Source of the DNA: Paenibacillus sp. YN15 | GTDB lineage: Bacteria > Bacillota > Bacilli > Paenibacillales > NBRC-103111 | Direction of reading: 5' to 3' | Length of the DNA: 64,000 bases | NCBI RefSeq assembly: GCF_003285005.1 | Contig: NZ_QMFA01000005.1 | Span: 124,001 to 188,000, forward strand | Part shown: positions 19,098-27,564 of the stretch, in pieces | Position numbering within the stretch: position 1 is the stretch's first letter | How the letters are laid out: each line of letters begins with the position of its first letter | Program-made: the position numbers and the translations under genes | Notes under the pieces: generated by a model | Seen by the model: only the letters and a program-made list of their open reading frames with translations | What the model was told of the DNA's origin: nothing | Databases searched by the model: none

Positions 19098-21131
19098 TTA
19101 GAGGGAGAATCTGGACAGCTCCGCTTGCAGCTCGCCTGCCAAAACCGCCAGGCTTTGGCTGGACGCGGCAATTTCCTCCATCGCCGCCGACAGCTCCTGG
19201 GTTGTGGCGGATACGGCGGCGGACTCCATCAGGGCCGTATGGCTGGTCTCTTCCGTCTCGTTGGCCGCCTCGGCCAGAATTTCGGCGCCGCGGACAATCT
19301 TGCCGATGGCCTGGGAGATGCTGGCCACCTGCTCTGTCAGTCCAAGCACCGACTCCTTGATCAGGCCGAAGGAATTGTTGGTTTCGTCGGCCAGCCGGAT
19401 GGCAGAGAGGATGGACTCTCTGCCATCCTTGGTCACCGCCAAGGCCTGGTTCAGACTGGCCCGATTGCGGGTGATCAGCGCCGCAATCTGGGCGGCGGCA
19501 CCGCTGGATTCCTCCGCCAGGGATCTGACCTCCGTGGCCACCACAGCAAAGCCCCGCCCATGCTCCCCTGCCCGCGCAGCTTCAATGGACGCATTCAGGG
19601 CCAGCAGATTGGTCTGGTTGGAAATGGAGGAGATGATATCGACAATTTTCCCGATTTCCGCAAAATTCCGGTTCAGCTCATCCATGGCCGATCCGATCTT
19701 GTCGGAGCCGCTGCCCACTGCATGAATTTGCGCCAGCGCTTCCGCGACTGTAATGGAGCCGGTGTGGGCCGATTCGGAGGTTTTGCGGGCCACCTCCGCC
19801 GCGCTGTCGGCGGCTTCCGCAATCTGGCTGGTATGGGCGAACAGATCCTCGGCTACCTCATTTAACCGGTTGACGGAAACCGCCTGGCGCTCCGAACCCT
19901 GCACAATGGAGCTGAAGGAATCCACCACCTGATTGACGGCTTCCGAGGACTGGTGGGCGCTGGCTGTCACTTCCTGGCTGGAGGCCGCCACCTGCTCGGA
20001 CTGGGAGTATACCCGGGTAATCAGGTGGCGGAGGCTTGTGCGCATTTCCCGGAATCCGTCCGCCAGCTGGCCGATTTCATCCTCGGAATGGATTTTCAGC
20101 GCCTGCTCCTGCAGATTCCCGGAGGCCAGCATTTTGCAGTCGTCGCGGATTACGGCGATGGGCTTGGCGATCCGGCGGCTGATGAAGGCAATGGCTGCGG
20201 AGGCCAGAACCAGACATAACAGGGAGATCACCAGGATGCTGACTGCCAGGCTGGACAACTCCCGGTTAACCTCATCCTCCGTCGCGGTAACCATCATCAG
20301 CCAACGGCCGCCGCCCGGAAGATCAAATGGGGTAAACACCGAAATATGGGTAGCCCCGTCCACAAACTTGTATGTGCCCCGCACCTGGCCGCCTGTATCC
20401 GCAGCGGATTTGAACAGCGTCAGAAGCCGGCTGTCCAGCTCCTTTTGCTTGATGCCAAGCTCGGGAGCAATCTCCTTCTCCGTCAGCTTCAGCTTGCCGG
20501 CCAGCTCCGGCATGGCCGGATGGACAATAATATCACCGTTGGCATTGGCCAGTATGCCGTAGCCATTTTCCATAAACGTGAGGCCCTTCATCAGCTCCGC
20601 AAGCTTATCCAACGCAAAGGAGCCGGTCAGCACACCATTGAGCTTGTCCCCGTTCATAACCGGCACCGCCACATAAAACACGGGCTTTCCCGTGGTTGTG
20701 GAAATCTGCAGGCTGGAAACGGCAGGCTGTTTGGTCTCCATCACCGTTTTGAAAAAATCCATATCCGCCATGCTCATGGAGGTGCCGTCAGACCGGACCC
20801 CGGTTCCGTCCGGAAAAACGAAAAGCATGCTCTCCAAATAGCCGGAGCGCTTTTTGTTGTCGGACAATACATGAACCACATTCCACAGGTTGCCGACATC
20901 CTGCAAGCCGGGCACGGAGGCAAAGTCCGCCGACTGGATCACGGCCTCATTGATGAAACCCTGGATTCGGTGACTATAATCCTGGCCGATGGCCAAGGCG
21001 GTGTTTTCCACACTTTTTGAAAGGGAGCGGTGGGCAACGTAATAGCTGATGCCCGAGACCAAGGCGAAGGAAAGAATTAAACATGGCAACAGAAAAACAA
21101 GCAACTTCAAGTAAAGACTCCGAATCTTCAC
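19098..21131 (-). CDS. Methyl-accepting chemotaxis protein
   Basis: The 677-residue receptor starts at GTG 21131 behind GGAGGGGG. It has an N-terminal membrane helix (about 8-28), an extracellular dCache-like domain (about 35-280, [21 protein letters not shown]), a second helix (about 290-315), a HAMP domain and a signalling domain with the tip [18 protein letters not shown]. It is a paralogue of the receptor at 16.6-18.6 kb with a diverged sensor, so the ligand probably differs. It is monocistronic with a terminator behind it. A CGATAT element also lies upstream (21187-21194). Confidence 0.93.
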   Translation of the reverse strand: MKIRSLYLKLLVFLLPCLILSFALVSGISYYVAHRSLSKSVENTALAIGQDYSHRIQGFINEAVIQSADFASVPGLQDVGNLWNVVHVLSDNKKRSGYLESMLFVFPDGTGVRSDGTSMSMADMDFFKTVMETKQPAVSSLQISTTTGKPVFYVAVPVMNGDKLNGVLTGSFALDKLAELMKGLTFMENGYGILANANGDIIVHPAMPELAGKLKLTEKEIAPELGIKQKELDSRLLTLFKSAADTGGQVRGTYKFVDGATHISVFTPFDLPGGGRWLMMVTATEDEVNRELSSLAVSILVISLLCLVLASAAIAFISRRIAKPIAVIRDDCKMLASGNLQEQALKIHSEDEIGQLADGFREMRTSLRHLITRVYSQSEQVAASSQEVTASAHQSSEAVNQVVDSFSSIVQGSERQAVSVNRLNEVAEDLFAHTSQIAEAADSAAEVARKTSESAHTGSITVAEALAQIHAVGSGSDKIGSAMDELNRNFAEIGKIVDIISSISNQTNLLALNASIEAARAGEHGRGFAVVATEVRSLAEESSGAAAQIAALITRNRASLNQALAVTKDGRESILSAIRLADETNNSFGLIKESVLGLTEQVASISQAIGKIVRGAEILAEAANETEETSHTALMESAAVSATTQELSAAMEEIAASSQSLAVLAGELQAELSRFSL

Positions 21132-21214
21132 ACTACTATTCCCCCTCCGATGTTAGAATACCTCCCAAGAAGTCATGAGAGGACACATATCGAAGATTGT
21201 ACAACGAAAATGGC

Positions 21215-21252
21215 AAAAACAAAAGCGCTGACCGAAACATTCCGGCCAGCGC
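21215..21252 (-). terminator. Intrinsic terminator of the sda-like gene
   Basis: On the minus strand GCGCTGGCCG, loop, CGGTCAGCGC and then TTTTGTTTTT. It lies immediately behind the Sda stop. Confidence 0.85.
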
Positions 21253-21258
21253 CCTATA

Positions 21259-21420
21259 TCAGGCACCCATTTTGCAGTTGTTGTTTATGTATGCCGTGCT
21301 GCATTCCAAATTTCGCCGTTTCATTTCCATCTCCAGCAAGTCGATGAATGCTTGCTCCAGGCCGAGCCGAACGGCATCGCGGTAACAATGAACCAGCACC
21401 TCATTGCTCAGCAATTCCAT
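21259..21420 (-). CDS. sda: Sporulation histidine kinase inhibitor Sda
   Basis: A 53-residue protein starting MELLSNEVLVHCYRDAVRLG and continuing with QAFIDLLEMEMKRR. It lines up from memory along its length with B. subtilis Sda (LSDELLIESYFKA... FIELIENEIKRR). Sda is a small helical-hairpin protein that binds the sporulation kinase KinA and blocks the phosphorelay when DNA replication is disturbed. The ATG at 21420 has an AGGGGGG site. The tail after KRRNLE is longer than usual and ends NNNCKMGA. The upstream small gene overlaps it by 20 bases, and a terminator follows. A sporulation-type PAS kinase is encoded at 30.9-32.5 kb. Confidence 0.85.
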   Translation of the reverse strand: MELLSNEVLVHCYRDAVRLGLEQAFIDLLEMEMKRRNLECSTAYINNNCKMGA

Positions 21421-21742
21421 TATTCTTTTCCCCCCTCTGATGAACATGCTCCAGGTGACGCGCCACTGTTTCCCAGGAAGATTGGATGACAAAAGCCTCC
21501 GGAAGTTCTACCTGTTCCATTTCTTCTTTCACAGCGTCGATAAACAATTGGGAAAAAAGCTCATCAAAAGTTAGTTCTTCCAACCCAGACACGTCCTTTA
21601 TTTCCAAATATATACTCACATTGTACATGACCCCGGCTAAATGTTCAGCACATTTTACATTCGTATCCATGCAAAAGTGCTTGCAACCCCACGCAAAAAA
21701 AACGAGAATAAAGGTAAGAAAAAAGCACTTATCCATATACAT
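21401..21742 (-). CDS. Small hypothetical protein overlapping sda
   Basis: This is an open frame of up to 113 residues whose end overlaps the sda start by 20 bases, an arrangement that suggests translational coupling. The N-terminal 20 residues are hydrophobic (FFLTFILVFFAWG). The rest is acidic and helix-prone (LTFDELFSQLFIDAVKEEMEQVELP). No start has a strong ribosome site; ATGs at 21742, 21670 and 21628 are possible. The base composition is more AT-rich than its neighbours. I recognise no family, and a non-coding sda leader is the alternative. Confidence 0.4.
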   Translation of the reverse strand: MYMDKCFFLTFILVFFAWGCKHFCMDTNVKCAEHLAGVMYNVSIYLEIKDVSGLEELTFDELFSQLFIDAVKEEMEQVELPEAFVIQSSWETVARHLEHVHQRGEKNNGIAEQ

Positions 21743-22004
21743 TCTCTCTTAAGTTTGGTAAAATCTAGTCAAGATATCGTATCCTTCCGCCCTAGGCGGT
21801 GCCAGGCTACGCGGGAATGGGGACAGAGGCTTTTTTGACCATGCGCAGCTGCTTCATTGACATACAACCGGACGCATGCTTTGCAGGCTTCTTTACAAGG
21901 AATTGCAAGCTGGAATTGCGCTGAAAAGAAACGCCCGCCGCCCACGGCATGCTGCGGATGCAATGCGGTTTTGTTGATACAGGATAAAATTGGAGGTTTT
22001 TTAC
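21743..22004. other. Divergent intergenic region
   Basis: About 260 bases between the sda unit and the AbrB-like gene. I see no convincing gene and no well-formed sigma-A promoter. It contains TTGACA at 21857 without a matching -10. Confidence 0.4.
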
Positions 22005-22454
22005 ATGGACGACAATTATAAAACATTCGGAATCGTGCGTGAGCTGGACAGCTTGGGCAGAATCGTCATTCCCAAGGAGACCAGGGATTTGCTGGGAATA
22101 CGCCTGGAGGACCCCATTGAATTTTTTGTGGATGAGAATACCATTATTGTCCGGAGATATAAGTCCAATTGCTGTCTGTTTTGCATGGATTCCCACGACC
22201 TGGTGCATTTCCGCAACCAGCTGATCTGCAAATCCTGCATCAAGGAGGCGCTGACGCGGAATCTGGAGCAAGGTCCTCCGGTGCAGGCTCCTCCGGTCCA
22301 GGATGACAAACGCCGCTCCAAATCGGACAAGCTCAAGCAGGTGGAGGATATCCTCCGGGAGAAGCCCAATCTGCGGCAGCAGGAGCTGGCGGAGATGCTG
22401 GGGATCTCTCAGGGGTATGTCAGCCAGCTCTTGCGCAAACTGAACAATACCTGA
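22005..22454 (+). CDS. AbrB/SpoVT-type regulator fused to a Cys-rich segment and a C-terminal helix-turn-helix
   Basis: The 149-residue protein starts at ATG 22005, with GGAGG 9 bases upstream. Residues 1-50 are a SpoVT/AbrB swapped-hairpin DNA-binding domain (IVRELDSLGRIVIPKETRDL). Residues about 55-85 contain two pairs of cysteines (CCLFC and CKSC), a possible zinc knuckle. A charged Pro-containing linker leads to a helix-turn-helix at about 118-147 (RQQELAEMLGISQGYVSQLL). AbrB proteins govern the transition to stationary phase and sporulation. The extra C-terminal domain is unlike B. subtilis AbrB (94-96 residues), so it may bind two kinds of site or sense metal or redox. Those functions are inferred. 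Confidence 0.82.
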   Translation: MDDNYKTFGIVRELDSLGRIVIPKETRDLLGIRLEDPIEFFVDENTIIVRRYKSNCCLFCMDSHDLVHFRNQLICKSCIKEALTRNLEQGPPVQAPPVQDDKRRSKSDKLKQVEDILREKPNLRQQELAEMLGISQGYVSQLLRKLNNT

Positions 22455-22495
22455 GCGTCTGCGCAAACGTCAGCCCTCCATCCACAAATCAGCAA

Positions 22496-22536
22496 AAGAA
22501 AGAGCCGCCCTCCCCTGTTTGGGAAGAGCGGCTCTT
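22496..22536 (-). terminator. Terminator of the YjcZ-like gene (possibly bidirectional)
   Basis: GAGCCGC and GCGGCTC arms surround an 18-base loop. On the minus strand the hairpin is followed by TTTCTTTT. It may also end the convergent AbrB-like transcript. Confidence 0.75.
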
Positions 22537-22549
22537 GGCCGTGCCGGCT

Positions 22550-22804
22550 TCAGCACTTGCCGATGAAGCCGACTCCGCGGCTGATGATCACCAGCAGAAT
22601 GAACAGAACCAGAACCAGGCCGACATCATTGTACACAGGCTTCGGTTTGGCATAGGGGAACATGTAGATGTTCTCCGTAACCGTCACATTGGGCATTGCA
22701 TTGGGCATTGCGTTGGACACTACGCTCGGCATGACATTGGGCATTGCATTCACGGAAGCAGGGGAAACCACGGGGGGCATATTGTTGACATTGCCATAAC
22801 TCAT
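22550..22804 (-). CDS. Small membrane protein, YjcZ-like, with Met-Pro-Asn repeats
   Basis: An 84-residue protein with an excellent AAGGAGG site. The N-terminal half is a repeat-like MPN/VMP/AMPN stretch (NAMPNVMPSVVSNAMPNAMP). The C-terminal quarter is a single membrane helix (VGLVLVLFILLVII) followed by SRGVGFIGKC. The helix resembles the ALIVVLFILLIIVG segment of YjcZ-family sporulation-associated proteins, which normally have a Gly/Tyr-rich head. The variant head is unusual. The role is unknown; a sporulation or membrane micro-protein is the best guess. Confidence 0.65.
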   Translation of the reverse strand: MSYGNVNNMPPVVSPASVNAMPNVMPSVVSNAMPNAMPNVTVTENIYMFPYAKPKPVYNDVGLVLVLFILLVIISRGVGFIGKC

Positions 22805-22948
22805 ATTGGGTGAACCTCCTTAGTTTGTTGGGATACACCAACAGTCTATGGGTGGAGATCACTGGAAAACACGGTATTCACCCATTCCCGCCAAAATAGG
22901 CGCTCCCCCGTGTGGACTAACTTCCCTGCGCGTCCGTCCAATTTTATT

Positions 22949-22999
22949 CCCCCAAAAGTAACCGGAATCGGCTTCAGAGCATCCCGTCACTTTTGGGGG
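22949..22999. repeat. 51-bp palindromic repeat, copy D
   Basis: The best-formed copy: CCCCCAAAAGTAACCGGAAT, CGGCTTCAGAGCATCCCGT, CACTTTTGGGGG. It lies 11 bp behind the end of the metallo-beta-lactamase-fold gene on the minus strand. Confidence 0.88.
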
Positions 23000-23010
23000 A
23001 ATGATGATAA

Positions 23011-23637
23011 TTACTCGATATACGGGTTGTTGGCCCGTTCAAAACCGATGGAGGTCCGCGGGCCATGGCCCGGATAAACCTGAATCCGGTCATCCAGCTT
23101 AAGCAGCTTGTTCTTGAGGGTATCCATCAGCGTTTCGTGATGTCCCCCCGGCAGATCCGTCCGGCCTACAGAGAGCTTGAAAAGCGCGTCTCCGGCAAAC
23201 AGGATATCCCCCCACAAAAAGCTCACGCTTCCCGGAGAATGGCCTGGCGTATGCAGCACCTTGAAGGTTTCACCCAAAAGCTTCAGCACTTGCCCGTCGT
23301 CCAAGGCGTATTCCGCAGGATCGGTGGAAATCGGCGGCCCCACCTCCGGCCACATCAGGGAGCCGTTCTTTTTGGGAGTGGTGAGCCAGTCCGCCTCCAG
23401 GTCATGAAGATAAACCGGGCAGCCCTTCAGCTTCCGCAGCTCGTCCACCCCGCCGATATGGTCAAAATGGGCATGAGTCAGAAGAATTGCCGTTACCTCC
23501 AGATTCTGCACACGGCGGAGCAAAGGCTGGGGATTCATGCCCGGGTCAATGACCACCGCTTGTCCCGTTTCAGCATTGGTCAGTAAATAGGCGTTGGTCC
23601 CCAAGGGTCCCAAGGGGATGGTTTCGATCTTAAGCAA
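23011..23637 (-). CDS. Metallo-beta-lactamase-fold hydrolase (glyoxalase II-like, YqgX type)
   Basis: A cytosolic protein of 208 residues with the metal-binding THAHFDHIGG motif, further ligands in HTPGHSPGS, FAGDALF and VYPGHGP, and no added domain. It fits the short glyoxalase-II-like family (B. subtilis YqgX), which hydrolyses thioesters or related small molecules. I place the start at TTG 23637, because GGAGG lies 8 bases upstream. It is encoded 17 bases behind the thioredoxin-like gene, so the two are probably co-transcribed. Confidence 0.85.
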   Translation of the reverse strand: MLKIETIPLGPLGTNAYLLTNAETGQAVVIDPGMNPQPLLRRVQNLEVTAILLTHAHFDHIGGVDELRKLKGCPVYLHDLEADWLTTPKKNGSLMWPEVGPPISTDPAEYALDDGQVLKLLGETFKVLHTPGHSPGSVSFLWGDILFAGDALFKLSVGRTDLPGGHHETLMDTLKNKLLKLDDRIQVYPGHGPRTSIGFERANNPYIE

Positions 23638-23654
23638 TGCGGCGTCCTCCAATC

Positions 23655-24218
23655 CTAAAATGAAGAGATGAGCTCACGCAGCTCCGACACAATCACCCTG
23701 TGATAGGCGGTGCCTTCTCCGTAACGGCGTCCCATTTCCTTGCGCGCCTCCGCAAGCTTCTCCTGATAATCCGCCGCTTCCCGGTCGGGATTGGCCAGCT
23801 TGAAGGCCGTCATCGCCTCCTGCACATGCTTGGGCCGCGGGCCCCAGTGTCCCAGGACATAACCGCCTGCATCGGTAAAAATCACAATAGGAATGGCCTT
23901 GCCCCCCATGGTCAGGAACTGGTCCATCACCTCGGGATGCTCCTCCATGATGAGCATCCGCACCGGAATCCCTGTGGGCTCCAGCGCCTTCAGCACAACC
24001 GGAACATTGCGCACTACATCCCCGCACCATTCGGCTGCCAGAATCAGACAGCGCAGATCATCCCGGTTGCGCAGGGATTCGAAGTAAGCACGTTCCTCCG
24101 CCTCCCAGTTGAAGCTGTCCATCCACTCCAGGAACTTCTCCCGGTTCTTCGCCATACCGTCGATAAATTGCTGCGGCGCAAGGCCCGCTCCCAGCAGAGA
24201 ATACAGATTTTTGCTCAT
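23655..24218 (-). CDS. Thioredoxin-family protein lacking a CxxC pair
   Basis: The 187-residue protein has AGGAGG in front of its ATG. The thioredoxin-like core (about 40-150) contains AAEWCGDVVRN where thioredoxins have WCGPC, so only one active-site cysteine remains. The cis-Pro region is KAIPIVIFTD. Such single-Cys members may act in disulfide exchange with small thiols such as bacillithiol or be non-catalytic. It lies between the DedA-NERD gene and the hydrolase gene on the same strand. Confidence 0.78.
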   Translation of the reverse strand: MSKNLYSLLGAGLAPQQFIDGMAKNREKFLEWMDSFNWEAEERAYFESLRNRDDLRCLILAAEWCGDVVRNVPVVLKALEPTGIPVRMLIMEEHPEVMDQFLTMGGKAIPIVIFTDAGGYVLGHWGPRPKHVQEAMTAFKLANPDREAADYQEKLAEARKEMGRRYGEGTAYHRVIVSELRELISSF

Positions 24219-24251
24219 ATGCGCTCCTCCTAGTCATATTGAATTGGAGTT

Positions 24252-25376
24252 CTACCGGCCTTGCGAGCCGGATTCCTCCAGCAGCCCGGCCACCCGGTCC
24301 ACCTCTCCGGGGGACAAGGTTCGTTTGGCCTTATGGCTTTGAATGGCATGGACCAGACCGTCCGGCTTTACGGCTGCAAATGCCGGACTTCTGCCCGCCA
24401 AGGTGCAGTCCGGATGAGTGAAGCAAAGCAGCCCCGTCACATCCGCCTCAAGCTTATTGTCGCGCAAAAGCTCCTTCAGCACAAATTCATGGCGGTATAA
24501 TTGTGCGGTGGGGTCCTCCTTAAGGCCTTCCTTGCCCCGCTCCGCTCCATTGCTTGTAAAGGTAACTTTGCCTTCCCAGTCCTTCTCTTCAATATGGAAC
24601 ACGCCGTTGGGGCCGATTACCAGATGATCAAACTCCCGGGAAGCGCTTTTGGAGCGGACGGCTCTGCCGTGCAGCACCCGGTAGCCGCTGCCGATAGACT
24701 TCAATTGGCCGGCGACGGTTCCTTCGGCTTCCACGGCCGCTTTGTCCGCGGGGCTTTTTTTGCGGAACAGCAGCTTGTATAGAATATATAAGACCGTCAG
24801 TCCCAGAGCTGTCCAGAGAATGGGCTGGGTATACGGGCCCGCCTTCTCGTCGATGCTCTCCCAATTTTCCCCCAGCTTCTTGCCCAAGGTAATGAACAGA
24901 ACGGCCCACGGGACGGAGGCCAGCCCGGTGTAGATCAGGAACTTGGCCAGATTCATTCTGGCGATGCCGGCAGGAATGGAGATGGCCTGGCGCACCACCG
25001 GAATAAACCGGGAGGTGAAGACGACGCCTGCGCCGTATTTCTTGAACCAGCCTTCGGTCAAATCAATATGCTTGGGTTTGATGTGAAGGTATTTGCCGTA
25101 TTTGTCCACGAAGGGCCTTCCTCCGTAAATACCGATGGCATAAAGCACAATCTGCTGGAGCAGACAGCCGATGGTGCCGAAGATGACTGCCTCCACCATG
25201 TTGATCTGGCCCTGATAAGCCAGATATCCGGCATAAGCCAGCACAATTTCGCTGGGGATCACTTCGATGGCCAAGCCGATCAAAATGCCCCAATAGCCCA
25301 TTCCTGTAATGACTTCCAGAATGCGATGCACAAGCTCTCCCATCTTCATCCTACCTTTTCCGGTCCTGACGGACAT
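24252..25376 (-). CDS. DedA-family membrane protein fused to a NERD domain
   Basis: The N-terminal 210 residues are a DedA/SNARE-associated domain: several membrane segments, the acidic GLAIEVIPSEIVLAYAGYLA loop and the FTSRFIPVVRQAISIPAG signature that includes the essential Arg. DedA proteins act as lipid flippases or proton-coupled transporters. Residues about 225-374 form a cytoplasmic NERD (nuclease-related) domain with EFDHLVIGPNGVFHIEEKDW, where the D...E-x-K pattern corresponds to a PD-(D/E)xK-like nuclease fold. NERD domains are normally found with helicases, kinases or alone. I list the longest ATG start; ATG at 25349 or 25343 is also possible, because ribosome sites are weak. The function of the fusion is unknown. 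Confidence 0.85.
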   Translation of the reverse strand: MSVRTGKGRMKMGELVHRILEVITGMGYWGILIGLAIEVIPSEIVLAYAGYLAYQGQINMVEAVIFGTIGCLLQQIVLYAIGIYGGRPFVDKYGKYLHIKPKHIDLTEGWFKKYGAGVVFTSRFIPVVRQAISIPAGIARMNLAKFLIYTGLASVPWAVLFITLGKKLGENWESIDEKAGPYTQPILWTALGLTVLYILYKLLFRKKSPADKAAVEAEGTVAGQLKSIGSGYRVLHGRAVRSKSASREFDHLVIGPNGVFHIEEKDWEGKVTFTSNGAERGKEGLKEDPTAQLYRHEFVLKELLRDNKLEADVTGLLCFTHPDCTLAGRSPAFAAVKPDGLVHAIQSHKAKRTLSPGEVDRVAGLLEESGSQGR

Positions 25377-25390
25377 TTTAATTTACTTCT

Positions 25391-25407
25391 CTTCACTTTT
25401 GGGGGGG
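25391..25407. repeat. 51-bp palindromic repeat, right half only (copy E)
   Basis: CTTCACTTTTGGGGGGG corresponds to the right end of the repeat. The left arm is missing, so this looks like a decayed copy. Confidence 0.55.
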
Positions 25408-25592
25408 ATTATTTATCCTATTCTATCACAAAACCGGCTAGTACCCAATTCAACGAATCGGAGGACCGGCCTTTTAAGCTTATCCGAAAGATTTGACATT
25501 TCGTCACGACAGGACCGTGTTAGGCTATTGGAAAACCGGCAGCGCCACGTTATAATTCCAGTCAATAACGATGGAACGAGGTGGAACCTCCA

Positions 25593-26434
25593 TTGGAAAT
25601 TGAGATCAACCAGATTGTGGATTATTACGCCGGGGCAAGCGTATCCTTTTCCGATGCCTTTACCGCAAGGGTGCCCCCTGGCTGCAAGGCAACAGGGCAA
25701 TGGACCAGCGCCACCGGCGGCGGTTTCGTGATTCCTTTGTCGGGCAGCGCCCGCTTTACCATAGACGGAACGCCTTATATATTGAAGCCGGGCATCATTG
25801 TTCACGGAGGCCCCGGCATGCCGCTGGAAAAGGAAGTGGTCGGGGAGGAGGACTGGATATATGCGCTGATCCATTACAAGCTTCCCCGGGAGGAAACCCG
25901 CCGCTGGCCGCTGTATAACCGGCATTTTTCCATGTATACGGGAGTGAATTCCAGAATAGGCGATCTGGTGGTCCAGCTCCTGCAAACGCAAGCCGTACCC
26001 GGAGGAATGGCCGCCGTCAAATCCAAAACGCTGTTTATGAATATTCTGGAGGAGATTCTGTTTTCCGCCAAAAGGCAGCTTCAGGATGAAAACAGCGACG
26101 CCATCATCCGCGCCGCCGAGTATATCCGCAACCATTATGCCGAACCCATCTCCATTGCCAAGATGGCATTGCAGTCCGGTTTGGAGCGCCGCCGCTTTGC
26201 CTACATGTTCGAAAAGCATACCGGCATGAGCCCCATCAGCTATCTGCCGCTTGCCGCATCCACCGGTCCAAGGAACTGCTGCGGACCTGCAGCTATTCCG
26301 TCTCCAATATTGCCGAGTCGGTAGGGTATACAGACAATTATTATTTCAGCCGTTTTTTCAAAAAGCAGACCGGTCTGTCTCCGACGGAGTACCGGAACCA
26401 TGTCAAGCGCAACAGTATGCTGCCGCCGGGATAA
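25593..26434 (+). pseudogene. AraC-family regulator with a frameshift in the DNA-binding domain
   Basis: An N-terminal cupin-like sensor (FVIPLSGSARFTIDGTPYILKPG) is followed by the first AraC helix-turn-helix (ISIAKMALQSGLERRRFAYMFEK). At about 26246 the reading frame breaks. The rest of the domain (ACRIHRSKELLRTCSYSVSN, IAESVGYTDNYYFSRFFKKQ) continues in another frame to the TAA at 26432-26434. Loss of one G in CTGGCC explains it. Without the shift the protein would be about 280 residues. TTG 25593 is preceded by GAGGTGG; GTG 25581 is an alternative. The gene faces the siderophore importer and was probably its regulator. It is a pseudogene, a recent mutation or a sequencing error. Confidence 0.8.
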
Positions 26435-26491
26435 CAGCCGCAAAAGTCCATCTTTATGGAATTACGTCCATTCCCAACAGGGATTTCCTTC

Positions 26492-26500
26492 TGCTATACT
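26492..26500 (+). promoter_or_regulatory. Extended -10 promoter of the siderophore importer
   Basis: TGCTATACT is an extended -10 element, and a poor -35 (TTCCCA) lies 18 bases upstream. The Fur box covers the expected transcription start. Confidence 0.55.
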
Positions 26501-26513
26501 GTCTGTTATCAAT

Positions 26514-26532
26514 GAGAATGATAATCATTGTT
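26514..26532 (+). promoter_or_regulatory. Fur box
   Basis: GAGAATGATAATCATTGTT agrees with the 19-bp Fur consensus GATAATGATAATCATTATC in 16 positions. It lies 28 bp before the start codon of the siderophore-binding lipoprotein, which indicates repression by Fur with iron. Confidence 0.9.
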
Positions 26533-26560
26533 ACAGTCATTATCGTGGAGGAATGGACAA

Positions 26561-27562
26561 ATGAAATCATGGCGGGGATTTATTGCGGCAGGCCTGCTAT
26601 TCGCCGGGCTATTGGCGGGATGCGGCGGCAAAGAAGACAATCAATCTGCGGTGACCGGCTCGGGCAGCCCTGCGCCGGTTGCGTCAAGCGCAGCGCAGGC
26701 GGCAGACAGCGGAACAGGACAAAAAGCAGCCTGGCCGCGCACCTATAAGGATGGCCTGAACAAAGAAGTGGTGATTGAGAAGCAGCCGCAGAAGATCGCG
26801 GTGCTCCATTTTGGCTATGTGGAATATCTGCTGGCTCTGGGAGTGGACCCGTATGCGGCAGCCCAATTGTCCACTGTTGAAAAGTTCGAAACGCTGAAGC
26901 CCTACCCGCAGATGGCCTCGATTACCGATGTGGGCCAGGTCATGTCGCCCAACCTGGAAAAGCTGGTTGAGCTTCAGCCCGACCTCATCATTGCCGGGAC
27001 CGGAATCCATGACAAGGCTTATGACAGCCTGAGCAAAATATCCACCGTGGTTTACAAGAAAAACTACGGCAGCTGGAAGGAAACCCTGAATGATTATGCG
27101 CAGCTTCTGGGCAAAGAAGCCGAGGCGGAGTCCCTCGTCCAAAAAACGGAGCAAGTGATCAAGGAAACGAGAGAAAAGCTGGCCAAGTATCAGGACAAGA
27201 CCTTTGTGTTCCTTCGCCCCTCCTCCAAAGGAGCGTTCGGCGTAGTGGGCTCTAAGGTTTATATCCATTACCACGACAAGGAAAACGGCTTTGGCTTGAA
27301 AACCCCGGCCAACTATCCGGAGAACTGGGCCGACATTTCCCTGGAAACCGTCTCCGAAATGAACCCCGACTACATCTTTTTCCAGGATGATGTGAACAAC
27401 TGCAAGGCTTTGGTTGACACCATGTCCGCCAACTCCGTATGGAAATCCATTGCCGCAGTCCGCGACGGCAATATTCACTATCTCGATCTCTCCTTGAACA
27501 CAGCCAGTCCGCTGGCGATTCAGCTTGCTGCCGAAGAGATTGTCAAAAGTCTGGAGAAATAA
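26561..27562 (+). CDS. Iron-siderophore ABC transporter substrate-binding lipoprotein
   Basis: The 333-residue lipoprotein starts at ATG 26561 behind GGAGG. The signal ends in the lipobox LLAGC (about residue 21), followed by a Ser/Ala spacer. The FepB/FhuD-type fold shows KIAVLHFGYVEYLLALGVDP, LVELQPDLIIAG and the C-terminal NTASPLAIQLAAEEIVKSL. It captures a ferric siderophore outside the membrane. The Fur box and the two FecCD permeases downstream make the role firm; the siderophore type cannot be read. Confidence 0.92.
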   Translation: MKSWRGFIAAGLLFAGLLAGCGGKEDNQSAVTGSGSPAPVASSAAQAADSGTGQKAAWPRTYKDGLNKEVVIEKQPQKIAVLHFGYVEYLLALGVDPYAAAQLSTVEKFETLKPYPQMASITDVGQVMSPNLEKLVELQPDLIIAGTGIHDKAYDSLSKISTVVYKKNYGSWKETLNDYAQLLGKEAEAESLVQKTEQVIKETREKLAKYQDKTFVFLRPSSKGAFGVVGSKVYIHYHDKENGFGLKTPANYPENWADISLETVSEMNPDYIFFQDDVNNCKALVDTMSANSVWKSIAAVRDGNIHYLDLSLNTASPLAIQLAAEEIVKSLEK

Positions 27563-27564
27563 GC

